Below are positions 34,478 through 42,066 of a DNA stretch of 64,000 nt, piece by piece. The DNA is taken from the NCBI GenBank assembly GCA_025936115.1, contig JAICTZ010000003.1:62001-126000 (forward strand). Direction: 5' to 3'. A program made the translations under genes and the position numbers. The stretch comes from Polyangiaceae bacterium. Its GTDB lineage: Bacteria; Myxococcota_A; Polyangia; Polyangiales; Polyangiaceae. Positions within the stretch are counted from its first letter, which is position 1. The number at the start of each line of letters is the position of its first letter. The notes beneath the pieces were generated by a model, which did not search any database, was not told the origin of the DNA, and was given only the letters and a program-made list of their open reading frames with translations.

Positions 34478-35277
34478 AAAGCTCGAACTTACACCCAAGC
34501 TCGCTTGGGTGCATCGACACAGGGAAACAGCGGGCAGACAGATCTGGGCGAAAGCGAGTGAATTTTTCGGGTCTCGAGCGAAGCGGCCCGAAAAATTCAC
34601 GATCGATCAGAACGGTCTCCGCTGTAGTCAGCGCTTGCGCCCTCGGCGCGCTCTCGCTCTTTTACGCGGGCTGTGCCCTCACCTCCAAGGGCGACGTCGT
34701 CGCTCCTCATTACTACAGCGCCGAGCTACCCGAGCCGAGCAGCACGGAAGGCGCCGTCAGCGCGGGAACGCCGCTCGAGCTCAGGCTCGGACAAGTGGAC
34801 GCCGCTTCCCACCTCGAGGAACGCATGTCGTTTCGTCTGCAGGGGTCGGAAGTCGGCTTCTACGATGATCGGCGCTGGACCGAGGAACCGGCGGAGTACC
34901 TGCGGCGCGGGCTCGAGCAGGAGCTCTTCGAACGCAGGCACTTGCGGCGCATCGTGGGCGGCGCCGGCCCCACGCTCGACGTCGAGCTCACGGCGTTCGA
35001 GGAGCTGCGCGAGCCGAAGCCACACGTGCGCTTGGCGCTACATTTCACGCTGCACGACGACCGACAAGCCTCGCTCGAGCGGAGTGTCGTCGTGGAGCGC
35101 CCGCTCGCCGGGGGGCCGGATCGCCCCGCGGATGTCGCTTCGGCGCTTCGCTTGGCGCTCGGGACGGCCGTCGCGGACGTGAGTGACGCCGTGATCAAGC
35201 ACCTGCCGCAGGCACAGGCGATTCCTTGCACGGACACGGCGCCGGCGTCCACTGCCGCCGTCGGCAAGACGCCGTGA
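34474..35277 (+). CDS. ABC-type transport auxiliary lipoprotein (PqiC/ABC_trans_aux-like)
   Basis: A lipoprotein with lipobox LSLFYAGC at about residues 58-65. The body, about 200 residues, resembles PqiC/ABC_trans_aux proteins that join MCE transporters to the outer membrane (VVAPHYYSAELPEP, LELRLGQVDAASHLEERM, YLRRGLEQELF). The first 44 residues before the signal helix are odd: they are encoded by a two-hairpin repeat element at 34489-34626. The only in-frame starts are ATG 34474, overlapping the mlaD-like stop, and GTG 34558, the first base of the main hairpin. The element may have inserted into, or replaced, the original translation start. Confidence 0.75.
   Translation: MKSSNLHPSSLGCIDTGKQRADRSGRKRVNFSGLERSGPKNSRSIRTVSAVVSACALGALSLFYAGCALTSKGDVVAPHYYSAELPEPSSTEGAVSAGTPLELRLGQVDAASHLEERMSFRLQGSEVGFYDDRRWTEEPAEYLRRGLEQELFERRHLRRIVGGAGPTLDVELTAFEELREPKPHVRLALHFTLHDDRQASLERSVVVERPLAGGPDRPADVASALRLALGTAVADVSDAVIKHLPQAQAIPCTDTAPASTAAVGKTP
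34489..34626 (+). repeat. Two-hairpin repeat element, copy A
   Basis: Hairpin 1: CACCCAAGC (34492-34500) pairs with GCTTGGGTG (34503-34511). A linker with GCAGACA (34534-34540) and GCGAAAG (34548-34554) follows. Hairpin 2: GTGAATTTTTCGGG (34558-34571) pairs perfectly over 14 bp with CCCGAAAAATTCAC (34587-34600). The tail GATCGATCAGAACGGTCTCC follows. A second copy with the same layout is at 58192-58328; 18 of 26 tail bases match without gaps, and the arms of both hairpins differ but remain paired. It could be a structured RNA, a MITE-like mobile element or a REP-type repeat. Confidence 0.75.
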
Positions 35278-35291
35278 GGCGCCGAGCGCGA

Positions 35292-36812
35292 ATGTGCAGG
35301 CAGGGCCTTGGCGTGCGCGGGCTGTGGTCGCGCGCGCTGCTCGTCCTCACGCTGCTGACGACCGCAACGCGCGCGCCGTGCCAAGCCAATGATCGCTCGT
35401 CACCGCTCGGCGGCAGGAGCGCGCTCATGGGCAATACGGGCGTCGCGCTCGGACGCGACGGCGCCGCGCCCTTCACGAACCCAGCGACCATCGTGGGCAT
35501 CGACGACCGCAAGGTCGCGTTCAGCGTGAACTTTCTCTCGCTGCAAACCAATCGCTTCCACGACTGGCATCGACCGTCGAGCGTCGACCCGAGCTTCGGC
35601 GACGTGTCCATCAATCATCGCGCGATCTCCGCGGTCCGCCTCTCGGCGGTGCCCTCGACGCTTTGCCTGTTCATCTCGTTCGCCGCCTTGAAGAGCGGCA
35701 ACCCGAAGGTGAAGGAAGATCCCACCCCATGGAAGGGCGGGCACCAACGGTTTGCGCTGTGCCTCGCGAATCTGGAATCCGAGGATCTGCTCGTGCCGGC
35801 GCTTTCGGTGCGCGCGCCCATCGGGGCCGGAGTGACCGCGCAAGACGTGTCGCTGTCGCGCAAGTGGACTCGCGCGCAGGTCGGGCCGACCTACAGCGCC
35901 CAAGTGAACGACAAGCTGGCCGTCGGCGCCTCGCTTCAGGGCGCCTACACCACGATCTCCTTCATTCAAGACGAGAGCAGCCTCACGTCCGCCATGGACG
36001 GGACGGCGGTGCAGTCCTCGCTCGGCGCGGCAGGCAACGGCTATTCCTTGGATCTGACCGCGATCCTCGGCGCAACCTACGAGCTCGCAGGACTGACGCT
36101 CGGAGCCAGCATTCAGCTCCCGTCAGCACACATCCTCGGGTCGTACGCGGCCACACTGCATCAGACGGTCGACGCGATGGCAGGCTCTCAGGCCACGCTG
36201 GTGCGCGGCGCGGGAAGCTTCCGCGCCAAGCCTCCGGTACGGATTGCCGCAGGCGTCGGGAAGACCGGCGATCGCGGCACGGTGGAAGTCGATGCCTCGT
36301 TCGATTTCGGTTACGCCGAAGGTTTGAAAAGCTCGCTGCAAGTCGACAACACGGTCTCGACCGACGGCGGTGCCCTCTCGAGCTCGAGCTTCAACGCGAC
36401 CTACTCCGCTCGCACACTCCCCATCGTCAACGGCGCCATCGGCGGGGAGTACTTCATGACGCACCGCCTCAGCGTGCTCGGCGGCCTCTGGACGAATTTG
36501 AGCGCTTTTCCAGCGTTGAAACCGGCCACGGCCCCGTCGCTCGGTAACCTCGTACAAGCCCGTGCACACCGGCTCGGGCTGTCCCTGGGACTCGGCTCGT
36601 ACGGCCCCGGCGGCGAGCTCTTGTTCGGCACCCAGCTCGGCTACGGCTGGGGCCAGGCCATCGTCGCCAATCCCTACTCGATCCCGAACGACTGGAGCGT
36701 CGTGAACTCGACGAATTTTTCCGCGCTCTTCATCATCGCCGGCGCCACCAACATCCGCGCGATCAAGGGCGCGATCGAAGGCGTGGAAAAGGCGCTCACC
36801 CCAGGAAACTGA
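35292..36812 (+). CDS. FadL/OmpP1-like outer-membrane beta-barrel protein
   Basis: A 506-residue protein with a signal region (LWSRALLVLTLLTTATRAPC). It begins after that with GGRSALMGNTGVALGRDGAAPFTNPATIVG, the N-terminal hatch pattern of FadL-type hydrophobic-molecule channels. Beta-strand-like repeats follow throughout. The start MCRQGLGVRG at 35292 leaves 14 bases after the lipoprotein stop, so it completes the operon. It may let lipids or fatty acids pass the outer membrane and feed the Mla-type transporter, or receive them from it. Confidence 0.78.
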   Translation: MCRQGLGVRGLWSRALLVLTLLTTATRAPCQANDRSSPLGGRSALMGNTGVALGRDGAAPFTNPATIVGIDDRKVAFSVNFLSLQTNRFHDWHRPSSVDPSFGDVSINHRAISAVRLSAVPSTLCLFISFAALKSGNPKVKEDPTPWKGGHQRFALCLANLESEDLLVPALSVRAPIGAGVTAQDVSLSRKWTRAQVGPTYSAQVNDKLAVGASLQGAYTTISFIQDESSLTSAMDGTAVQSSLGAAGNGYSLDLTAILGATYELAGLTLGASIQLPSAHILGSYAATLHQTVDAMAGSQATLVRGAGSFRAKPPVRIAAGVGKTGDRGTVEVDASFDFGYAEGLKSSLQVDNTVSTDGGALSSSSFNATYSARTLPIVNGAIGGEYFMTHRLSVLGGLWTNLSAFPALKPATAPSLGNLVQARAHRLGLSLGLGSYGPGGELLFGTQLGYGWGQAIVANPYSIPNDWSVVNSTNFSALFIIAGATNIRAIKGAIEGVEKALTPGN

Positions 36813-36863
36813 AGCGGCGACGCGCGACCGCCAGCTCAAGCCCTCGCCTTCGTTAAACTACGA

Positions 36864-37208
36864 TTAGACGCTCCCGATCAGGGCCTTGAGCCGGCGCAGG
36901 GCGCGAGGCTCGATGCAGTAGCAGGTGCGGGGTCCAGAGACCTCGCCGCGGATCAGACCAGACTCTTTGAGCACCTTCAGGTGCTGGGATACCGTCGATT
37001 GCGCCAGGGGCAGCTCATCGACGATCTGCCCGCAAATACAAGCGTTTTTGCGCACGAGCAAACGCAGGATTCGAACGCGGGCGGGATGACCGAGCGCTTT
37101 GGCGAACTCCGCGAGCTCCGCGTCCGCTTCAGGCCCCTCGACCGCGCGCAGGTCCGGCCCGTCGAGCGCCGCGCCGCAGGCAGGTTCCGCGGCGGGACTA
37201 GATTTCAT
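36864..37208 (-). CDS. ArsR-family metalloregulator
   Basis: A 114-residue winged-helix repressor: [43 protein letters not shown]. The CIC pair in helix 3 (NACICGQ) is where classic ArsR proteins bind arsenite with ELCVCDL-like cysteines. An additional N-terminal Cys (PACGAA) and C-terminal CYC are present. It diverges from arsM, and the shared 130-bp region holds a likely operator at 37217-37250. It would repress arsM until trivalent arsenic binds. Confidence 0.88.
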   Translation of the reverse strand: MKSSPAAEPACGAALDGPDLRAVEGPEADAELAEFAKALGHPARVRILRLLVRKNACICGQIVDELPLAQSTVSQHLKVLKESGLIRGEVSGPRTCYCIEPRALRRLKALIGSV

Positions 37209-37216
37209 CGGCGATC

Positions 37217-37250
37217 CACGATAAATAACTCATCGTGCTTCAACGATAAA
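37217..37250. promoter_or_regulatory. Likely ArsR operator between arsR and arsM
   Basis: An inverted repeat CACGAT-N9-ATCGTG spans 37217-37237, and ACGATAAA occurs directly repeated at 37218-37225 and 37243-37250. The site is 9-42 bases upstream of the arsR start and about 90 bases before arsM, a natural place to control both. The AT-rich stretch stands out in this GC-rich DNA and may overlap promoter elements. Confidence 0.6.
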
Positions 37251-37338
37251 GACGCGGACGGCCGCCGTCAATGCGTGAGCGTCGTCGATCCGCTGCGTCC
37301 TTTTGCGAGCATGGCCGTCTTGATGAGTGGAGGACCCA

Positions 37339-38163
37339 ATGGCTACCCAGGAACACGACGAAACCAGAGCTCAGGTGAGAACCGCGTACGCAAAGGTCGC
37401 GCGCGGCCAAGACGGCTGCGGCGTGGGGTGTTGCGGCACCCAAGGCAGCGGCAGCCTCGCGCTCGGCTACACGGGCGACGACCTCGCCAGCGTCCCCGAG
37501 GGTGCCGATCTCGGCCTCGGTTGCGGTAACCCGCAGGCGATTGCTGCTTTGAGCCCCGGTGAAACGGTACTGGACCTCGGCAGCGGCGCCGGCTTCGACT
37601 GCTTCCTCGCGGCCAAGCGCGTCGGACGCTCGGGACGCGTCATCGGCGTGGACATGACCCCGGAGATGGTGACCAAAGCACGCGATAACGCGCGTCGCGT
37701 CGAGGCGACGAACGTCGACTTCCGGCTCGGGGAGATCGAGCACCTGCCCGTCGGCAACGAGTCCGTGGACGCGATCCTCTCGAACTGCGTCATCAACCTG
37801 TCGCCCGACAAGGCCGCGGTCTTCCACGAAGCGTTCCGCGTGCTCAAACCAGGTGGCAGACTCGCGATCTCGGACGTGATCGCGACCAAACCGATGCCGC
37901 CTGCGCTCGCCAAAAGCCTCGAGGCTTACACGGGCTGCGTCGCCGGCGCGGCGAGTGCCCAGACGCTGCAAAGCCTGCTCGTCGCGGCCGGCTTCGAGGA
38001 GGTCACGATCAGGGTGCGCGAGGGAAGCGGCGCGATCATGGAACGGTGCATGCCAGGCTCGGCCGACTACGTCGCGTCGGCTACGATCGAGGGGCGCAAG
38101 CCAGGCGGCAAGCGGAGCTGCTGTGGCCCGTCCTGCTGCGAGCCCACGGATTTCGTCGCGTGA
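37339..38163 (+). CDS. arsM: Arsenite methyltransferase
   Basis: A 274-residue SAM-dependent enzyme that methylates As(III) to volatile or less retained forms. It has VLDLGSGAGFDCFLAAKRVG, GVDMTPEMVTKARDNA, SNCVINLSPDK and YTGCVAGA, the last two holding conserved ArsM cysteines, plus LGLGCGNP near the N-terminus. Extra Cys pairs are present at GCGVGCCG (N-terminus) and SCCGPSCCEP (C-terminus). The start at ATG 37339 has GGAGG six bases upstream; a GTG at 37327 overlaps that site. The stop overlaps the sigma-factor start (GTGA), coupling the two. Confidence 0.93.
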   Translation: MATQEHDETRAQVRTAYAKVARGQDGCGVGCCGTQGSGSLALGYTGDDLASVPEGADLGLGCGNPQAIAALSPGETVLDLGSGAGFDCFLAAKRVGRSGRVIGVDMTPEMVTKARDNARRVEATNVDFRLGEIEHLPVGNESVDAILSNCVINLSPDKAAVFHEAFRVLKPGGRLAISDVIATKPMPPALAKSLEAYTGCVAGAASAQTLQSLLVAAGFEEVTIRVREGSGAIMERCMPGSADYVASATIEGRKPGGKRSCCGPSCCEPTDFVA

Positions 38164-38768
38164 TCGCCGCCGAGTCGCGCGGCGCGTGGCGTGAGCTCGA
38201 AGCGCGGCTAAGACCTTACGTTGCGCGTCGCGTTGGCTCGCCCGCAGATGTCGAGGACGTGCTCCAGGAGACGTTGACGCGCATGCACCGTGGCCTCGTG
38301 ACACTCGCGGACGGGGAGCGCTTCGGTCCGTGGGTTTACCGGATCGCCGCCAACGCCATCGCGGACCACCTGCGGGTTCGCGCGCGGCATCCGCTCGTGA
38401 GAGGCGAGCCCGGCAGCGACTCGAACGAGGCCGCTGTCGACGAGCCCGACGACACTCTGGAAGCCGAGCTCGCCGAATGCGTCGCGCTCTTCGTCGCCCG
38501 GCTTCCCTCCCCTTATCGCGAGGCGATCACGCTCACCGAGCTCCAAGGGCTCACGCACCGAGATGCCGCGGAAATGCTGGGGATCTCCGTTTCGGGGGTG
38601 AAGTCGCGCGTGCAGCGCGGCCGCCAGCGCATCCGCCGGATGTTCGAGCAATGTTGTGAGCTCAGCGTGGACTGTCGCGGGCACGTCACGGCCTGCGTGC
38701 CCCGGCGGCCGGACGAGCCCGATACGGAGGTCAGGTTTGATTATTGCGGATGGCGGCGCGGTCCGTGA
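38160..38768 (+). CDS. ECF RNA polymerase sigma factor, SigZ-like, with Cys-rich C-terminus
   Basis: A 202-residue sigma-70 family protein. Region 2 (VEDVLQETLTRMHRGL, FGPWVYRIAANAIADHLR) and region 4 (LPSPYREAITLTELQGLTHRDAAEMLGISVSGVKSRVQRGRQRIR) are clear. The C-terminal CCELSVDCRGHVTAC pattern matches SigZ-type sigma factors and could bind a metal or respond to arsenic. It starts at GTG 38160 overlapping arsM, so arsenic exposure may raise this sigma factor. No anti-sigma gene is adjacent. Its last 38 bases overlap the convergent dehydrogenase gene. Confidence 0.88.
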   Translation: MIAAESRGAWRELEARLRPYVARRVGSPADVEDVLQETLTRMHRGLVTLADGERFGPWVYRIAANAIADHLRVRARHPLVRGEPGSDSNEAAVDEPDDTLEAELAECVALFVARLPSPYREAITLTELQGLTHRDAAEMLGISVSGVKSRVQRGRQRIRRMFEQCCELSVDCRGHVTACVPRRPDEPDTEVRFDYCGWRRGP

Positions 38769-39783
38769 GAAACGTGAGCGCCCGCGGAGCGAGCTTCGAC
38801 TCGCTCTCCGAACCACGGACGGGCGTCGTATTGCCGCCGCGCGGCAGCAGGCGCTGGACGATGCCGAGGACTGACGCCACGAAAGCCGGCGCAACGCCGC
38901 TCGCGACAGCCGCGGCTTGCGCCGCCCAACCGAGCACGATTTCGCTCTCGCCGTGCTCGAGCGCGCGCACGATACGCCGTGCTGCGCGACCGGACGAAAT
39001 CGAGATCCCTGGCAAAGAGTCCGAGAGCTTGAACCAAGCGTACTCCGCTCGGTGGTCGCCCTTGAACGTCGCATTGCGCGGACTACCGGTGCGCATGAGC
39101 CCGGGTATCACCGTCGTCACGAGCGTCCCCTCGGCGGCGAGCTCCGAGCGCATGCCTCGCGATAGACCGACGAGCGCGAACTTACTGCCCGAGTAAGGCA
39201 AGAGGTGCGGTACTGAAACCACGCCCCCGATCGAGGCGACGTTGGCGATGCGTCCGCCGCCGCGTTCCCGCATGTCAGCGCGCACGCCGAGCATCAGCTC
39301 GAGCGGAGCGAAATAGTGGACGCGCATCGCGTGCTCGAAATCCGCCTGTGTCATGCTGTCGAGGGGTCCGACCTGGATCACACCGGCATTGTTGACGAGC
39401 ACGTCGATGGGACCGAGCCGCGCTCGCACGCGCGTGAGCACGCTTTCGACCGCTCCGGGCTCGCTCAGGTCGCACGCCTCGGCGACGAGGCGCACTTTCG
39501 GGGCCGCGACTTCGCGCAAGGCTTCGAGCGCACGCTCGAGCTCCGCGGCGTCACGCGCGACAATCGCGACGTGCGCGCCGCGGGCCACGAGCACGCGCGC
39601 AATCTCGAGCCCGAGCCCTCGGCCGCCGCCCGTGACGAGCACGTTTTTTCCGGCGAGCGTTCGTGGCCGCGTCTTCTGGGCCAACGTTCTGGCGCCGACG
39701 AACGCCGCCGCGAGCACGAGCCACCGCAAGCGCGAGGGCCGCGGCGTCAGCCATCCTCCTGTCATGTGAGGCGCGAGCTGCAA
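38731..39783 (-). CDS. Short-chain dehydrogenase/reductase with N-terminal membrane helix
   Basis: A 350-residue protein. A hydrophobic N-terminal segment (RLRWLVLAAAFVGARTLA) is followed by a classic SDR: GGGRGLGLEIARVL cofactor motif, NNAGVIQVGP, catalytic Ser in VASIGGVV and Y-x3-K in YSGSKFALVG. A C-terminal extension of about 70 residues, including a second hydrophobic stretch, follows. The substrate is unknown. The TTG start at 39783 has GGGAGGG upstream; ATG 39765 is the alternative. The 3' end overlaps the sigma-factor gene by 38 bases on the opposite strand. Confidence 0.83.
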   Translation of the reverse strand: MQLAPHMTGGWLTPRPSRLRWLVLAAAFVGARTLAQKTRPRTLAGKNVLVTGGGRGLGLEIARVLVARGAHVAIVARDAAELERALEALREVAAPKVRLVAEACDLSEPGAVESVLTRVRARLGPIDVLVNNAGVIQVGPLDSMTQADFEHAMRVHYFAPLELMLGVRADMRERGGGRIANVASIGGVVSVPHLLPYSGSKFALVGLSRGMRSELAAEGTLVTTVIPGLMRTGSPRNATFKGDHRAEYAWFKLSDSLPGISISSGRAARRIVRALEHGESEIVLGWAAQAAAVASGVAPAFVASVLGIVQRLLPRGGNTTPVRGSESESKLAPRALTFLTDRAAIRNNQT

Positions 39784-39914
39784 TCAGCGTGCCCTCCCGG
39801 CCGGGTGCGCGGGCGCTACACGCGAGCCATTGGCGCGCTCGGAGACCCGAGCGAGCAACCGTGCCCCGGCACGGCGGCCACGTGCGACGCAGAGCGCCCA
39901 CGACAAACGGGTGC

Positions 39915-41546
39915 TCAGCGAGCATGTCCCCGCGCAACGCGGGAGACGAGCTGCACGACCTCGCTCGGCGCCGCCGGTTTGGAGACGTGCGCCTGGAACC
40001 CCGCCTTGCGCGTCGACTGCTGATCCTCGACCTGGCTGTAGGCGGTGAAGGCGATGGCCGGCAGCTTTTCCGGCGAGTAGAGCTGGCGCACGCGGCGGAT
40101 GAGCTCGAAGCCGTCCATACCGGGCAGGCCGATGTCGCTGAGCAAGACGTCGGGACAGCGAGCGGCGAGCAGCGAGAGCGCCTCGTCCGCCGTGCGAGCC
40201 GAGGCGACGCTGGCGCCTTCTTCGGACAGCATCGCCGCGAGCAGCTCGCGCGCGTCGTCGTCGTCCTCGACGATCAGCAAGCTCATGTTCGCGAGCTTGC
40301 CGATGGAAATGTCGCGCACCGACGGCTGTTCGACCGGCGTCCGATCTTCTCGGGCATGGCGCGGCTTCGACCCCAAAGCGTCGAAGGGCAGCCGGATGCG
40401 AAACGTCGCGCCCTTGCCCTCACCCGCGCTTTCCGCGGTGACGGTGCCGCCGTGCGCCGTCACGAGATGGCGCACGAGCGCGAGCCCGAGTCCGAGTCCC
40501 GCGAAGCGACGAGTGGCGGTGTCGTCTTGCTGGCGGAAGCGATCGAAGACGTGCGGCAAGAAATCGGGCGCGATGCCTTTACCCGAATCGGCGACCGAAA
40601 GCTCGAGCTCCGACGGGCCGGAGCTGAGGGCGACGCGGATCCAGCCGCTGCGGGGCGTGAATTTGATGGCGTTGCTCAGCAGATTCGACACGGCCTGCTG
40701 GAGTCGTTCCGAATCGCCCGTCACCACCGTCCTCGAAGCGCTGAGCGCGAGCTCGACGCTGACGCCCCGCGAATCCGCTGCCGGCCGCTGAGAATCGACG
40801 GCGGCTCGCACGACCTCGGCAAAATCGACGGGCTCGAGGTCGATCCGCAGCTTGCCCGACATGACGCGCGCCGTGTCGAGAATGTCGTCGATGAGCTGCA
40901 CCTGGATCGTGGCATTGCGCGTGATCGTGTCGAGACCACGCTGGAGCGTCGCCTCGTCCGGCGTGTTCACCTTGAGCAGGTGCGCCCAGCCGAGAATCGA
41001 GTTCAACGGCGTGCGCAGCTCGTGCGAAACGGTCGCCATGAAGGCGTCTTTCGCTTGATTGGCGTCCTCGGCGGATTGCCGCGCCTGCTGCGCGGCGAGC
41101 TCGGCGCGCCGGACGCGTTCGTACAGCAATCGTACTCGGACGAGGGTGCGAACGCGCGCGCAGAGCTCGTCGCCGTGCGCAGCCTTCACGACGAAGTCGT
41201 TTGCCCCGGCCTTGAAGCCGTCGACGATATTGTCGGTGCCCCCCGACATCGTGAGGATCAGGATCGGAAGGCTCGCCGCGTCGTAGCGCTGCCGAAGAAA
41301 ACGGCAGAGCTCGAGCCCGGACATTTGGGGCATGTGCCAGTCCACGACGAGCACGTCCGGGCGCGGGCCGGTCGCCAGCGTCTCGAGCACGCTCGGCCCG
41401 TCGGTGAACGTTTGCACGTCGTGCTGCTGCGAGAGCAAGCGACGAATTACGTCCAGTTCGAGCGGGCTATCGTCCACGAGCCAGACGACTCCACGCTCGT
41501 CCTCGCCAGCGTGGCTATGTACTGGGTGCTCCGGCGAACTGGGCAT
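39915..41546 (-). CDS. Hybrid histidine kinase with receiver domains at both ends
   Basis: A 543-residue soluble protein. REC1 spans about residues 20-135 (phosphoacceptor D69 in VVDWHMPQ). HisKA has SHELRTPLNS at about residue 175. HATPase_c spans about 225-390 (NLLSNAIKF, DSGKGI, GLGLGLALV). REC2 spans about 425-540 (LLSDIGLPGMDG). There is no membrane helix, so it takes its signal through REC1, perhaps from the chemosensory operon that diverges 133 bp away. It would relay phosphate among REC1, His and REC2. The 131-bp gap between it and the dehydrogenase gene shows nothing notable. Confidence 0.9.
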   Translation of the reverse strand: MPSSPEHPVHSHAGEDERGVVWLVDDSPLELDVIRRLLSQQHDVQTFTDGPSVLETLATGPRPDVLVVDWHMPQMSGLELCRFLRQRYDAASLPILILTMSGGTDNIVDGFKAGANDFVVKAAHGDELCARVRTLVRVRLLYERVRRAELAAQQARQSAEDANQAKDAFMATVSHELRTPLNSILGWAHLLKVNTPDEATLQRGLDTITRNATIQVQLIDDILDTARVMSGKLRIDLEPVDFAEVVRAAVDSQRPAADSRGVSVELALSASRTVVTGDSERLQQAVSNLLSNAIKFTPRSGWIRVALSSGPSELELSVADSGKGIAPDFLPHVFDRFRQQDDTATRRFAGLGLGLALVRHLVTAHGGTVTAESAGEGKGATFRIRLPFDALGSKPRHAREDRTPVEQPSVRDISIGKLANMSLLIVEDDDDARELLAAMLSEEGASVASARTADEALSLLAARCPDVLLSDIGLPGMDGFELIRRVRQLYSPEKLPAIAFTAYSQVEDQQSTRKAGFQAHVSKPAAPSEVVQLVSRVARGHAR

Positions 41547-41679
41547 GCGCTAAGCAAGTCTCACTCAGGGGCCCACAAGCTAGCGCCGATCACAGAGCGG
41601 CGCAGCGTAGCGTTACGCCACATTTCGGCACCGCGGCTCCCTTGACCCTCGCGGAGCATGATCCTACTGTCCAGCGGAA

Positions 41680-42066
41680 ATGTCCGCGATTTTGGTGGTG
41701 GACGACAGCAAAGTCATGCGCGACATGGTCGTCGCATGCCTGCGTGCCATTGCCGGGACGACTTACACGCATGCCTCGACGGGTCTAGAGGCCATCGAGC
41801 GCCTCTCGCTTGCTCACTTCGACCTGATGGTGCTCGATTTGAACATGCCGGACGTAGGAGGCATCGAGGTGCTCGAATTCGTTCGTCGGCAAGATCGGCT
41901 GCGCGCGCTGCCCGTCCTGATCGTAACCACGCGCGGGGACGAAGAATCGAGGGAACGGGTGCTGCGGGCGGGCGCAACGGCGTTTCTCGCCAAGCCGTTC
42001 ACGCCCGAGGCGATCATCGCCGAGGTGCGTCGCCTGCTGCCCGAGCCCGCGGAAACGCGGGCGTGA
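41680..42066 (+). CDS. cheY: CheY-like single-domain response regulator
   Basis: A 128-residue receiver: acidic pair D8-D9, phosphoacceptor D53 in MVLDLNMPDVGG, Thr in VTTRGDEES and Lys in FLAKPFTPE. It is the first gene of the chemosensory operon and overlaps cheA by a GTGA junction. It would take phosphate from CheA and pass the output on. No flagellar gene is nearby, so the output may be gliding, pili or gene expression rather than a flagellar motor. The 133-bp divergent gap before it holds a short inverted repeat GCGTA-GCGT-TACGC at about 41608-41621. Confidence 0.88.
   Translation: MSAILVVDDSKVMRDMVVACLRAIAGTTYTHASTGLEAIERLSLAHFDLMVLDLNMPDVGGIEVLEFVRRQDRLRALPVLIVTTRGDEESRERVLRAGATAFLAKPFTPEAIIAEVRRLLPEPAETRA

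Noticed and set aside
34474..34626. Retron msr-msd RNA
   Set aside because: The paired hairpins are suggestive, but no reverse transcriptase gene lies near either copy and the terminal a1/a2 repeat typical of retrons was not found.
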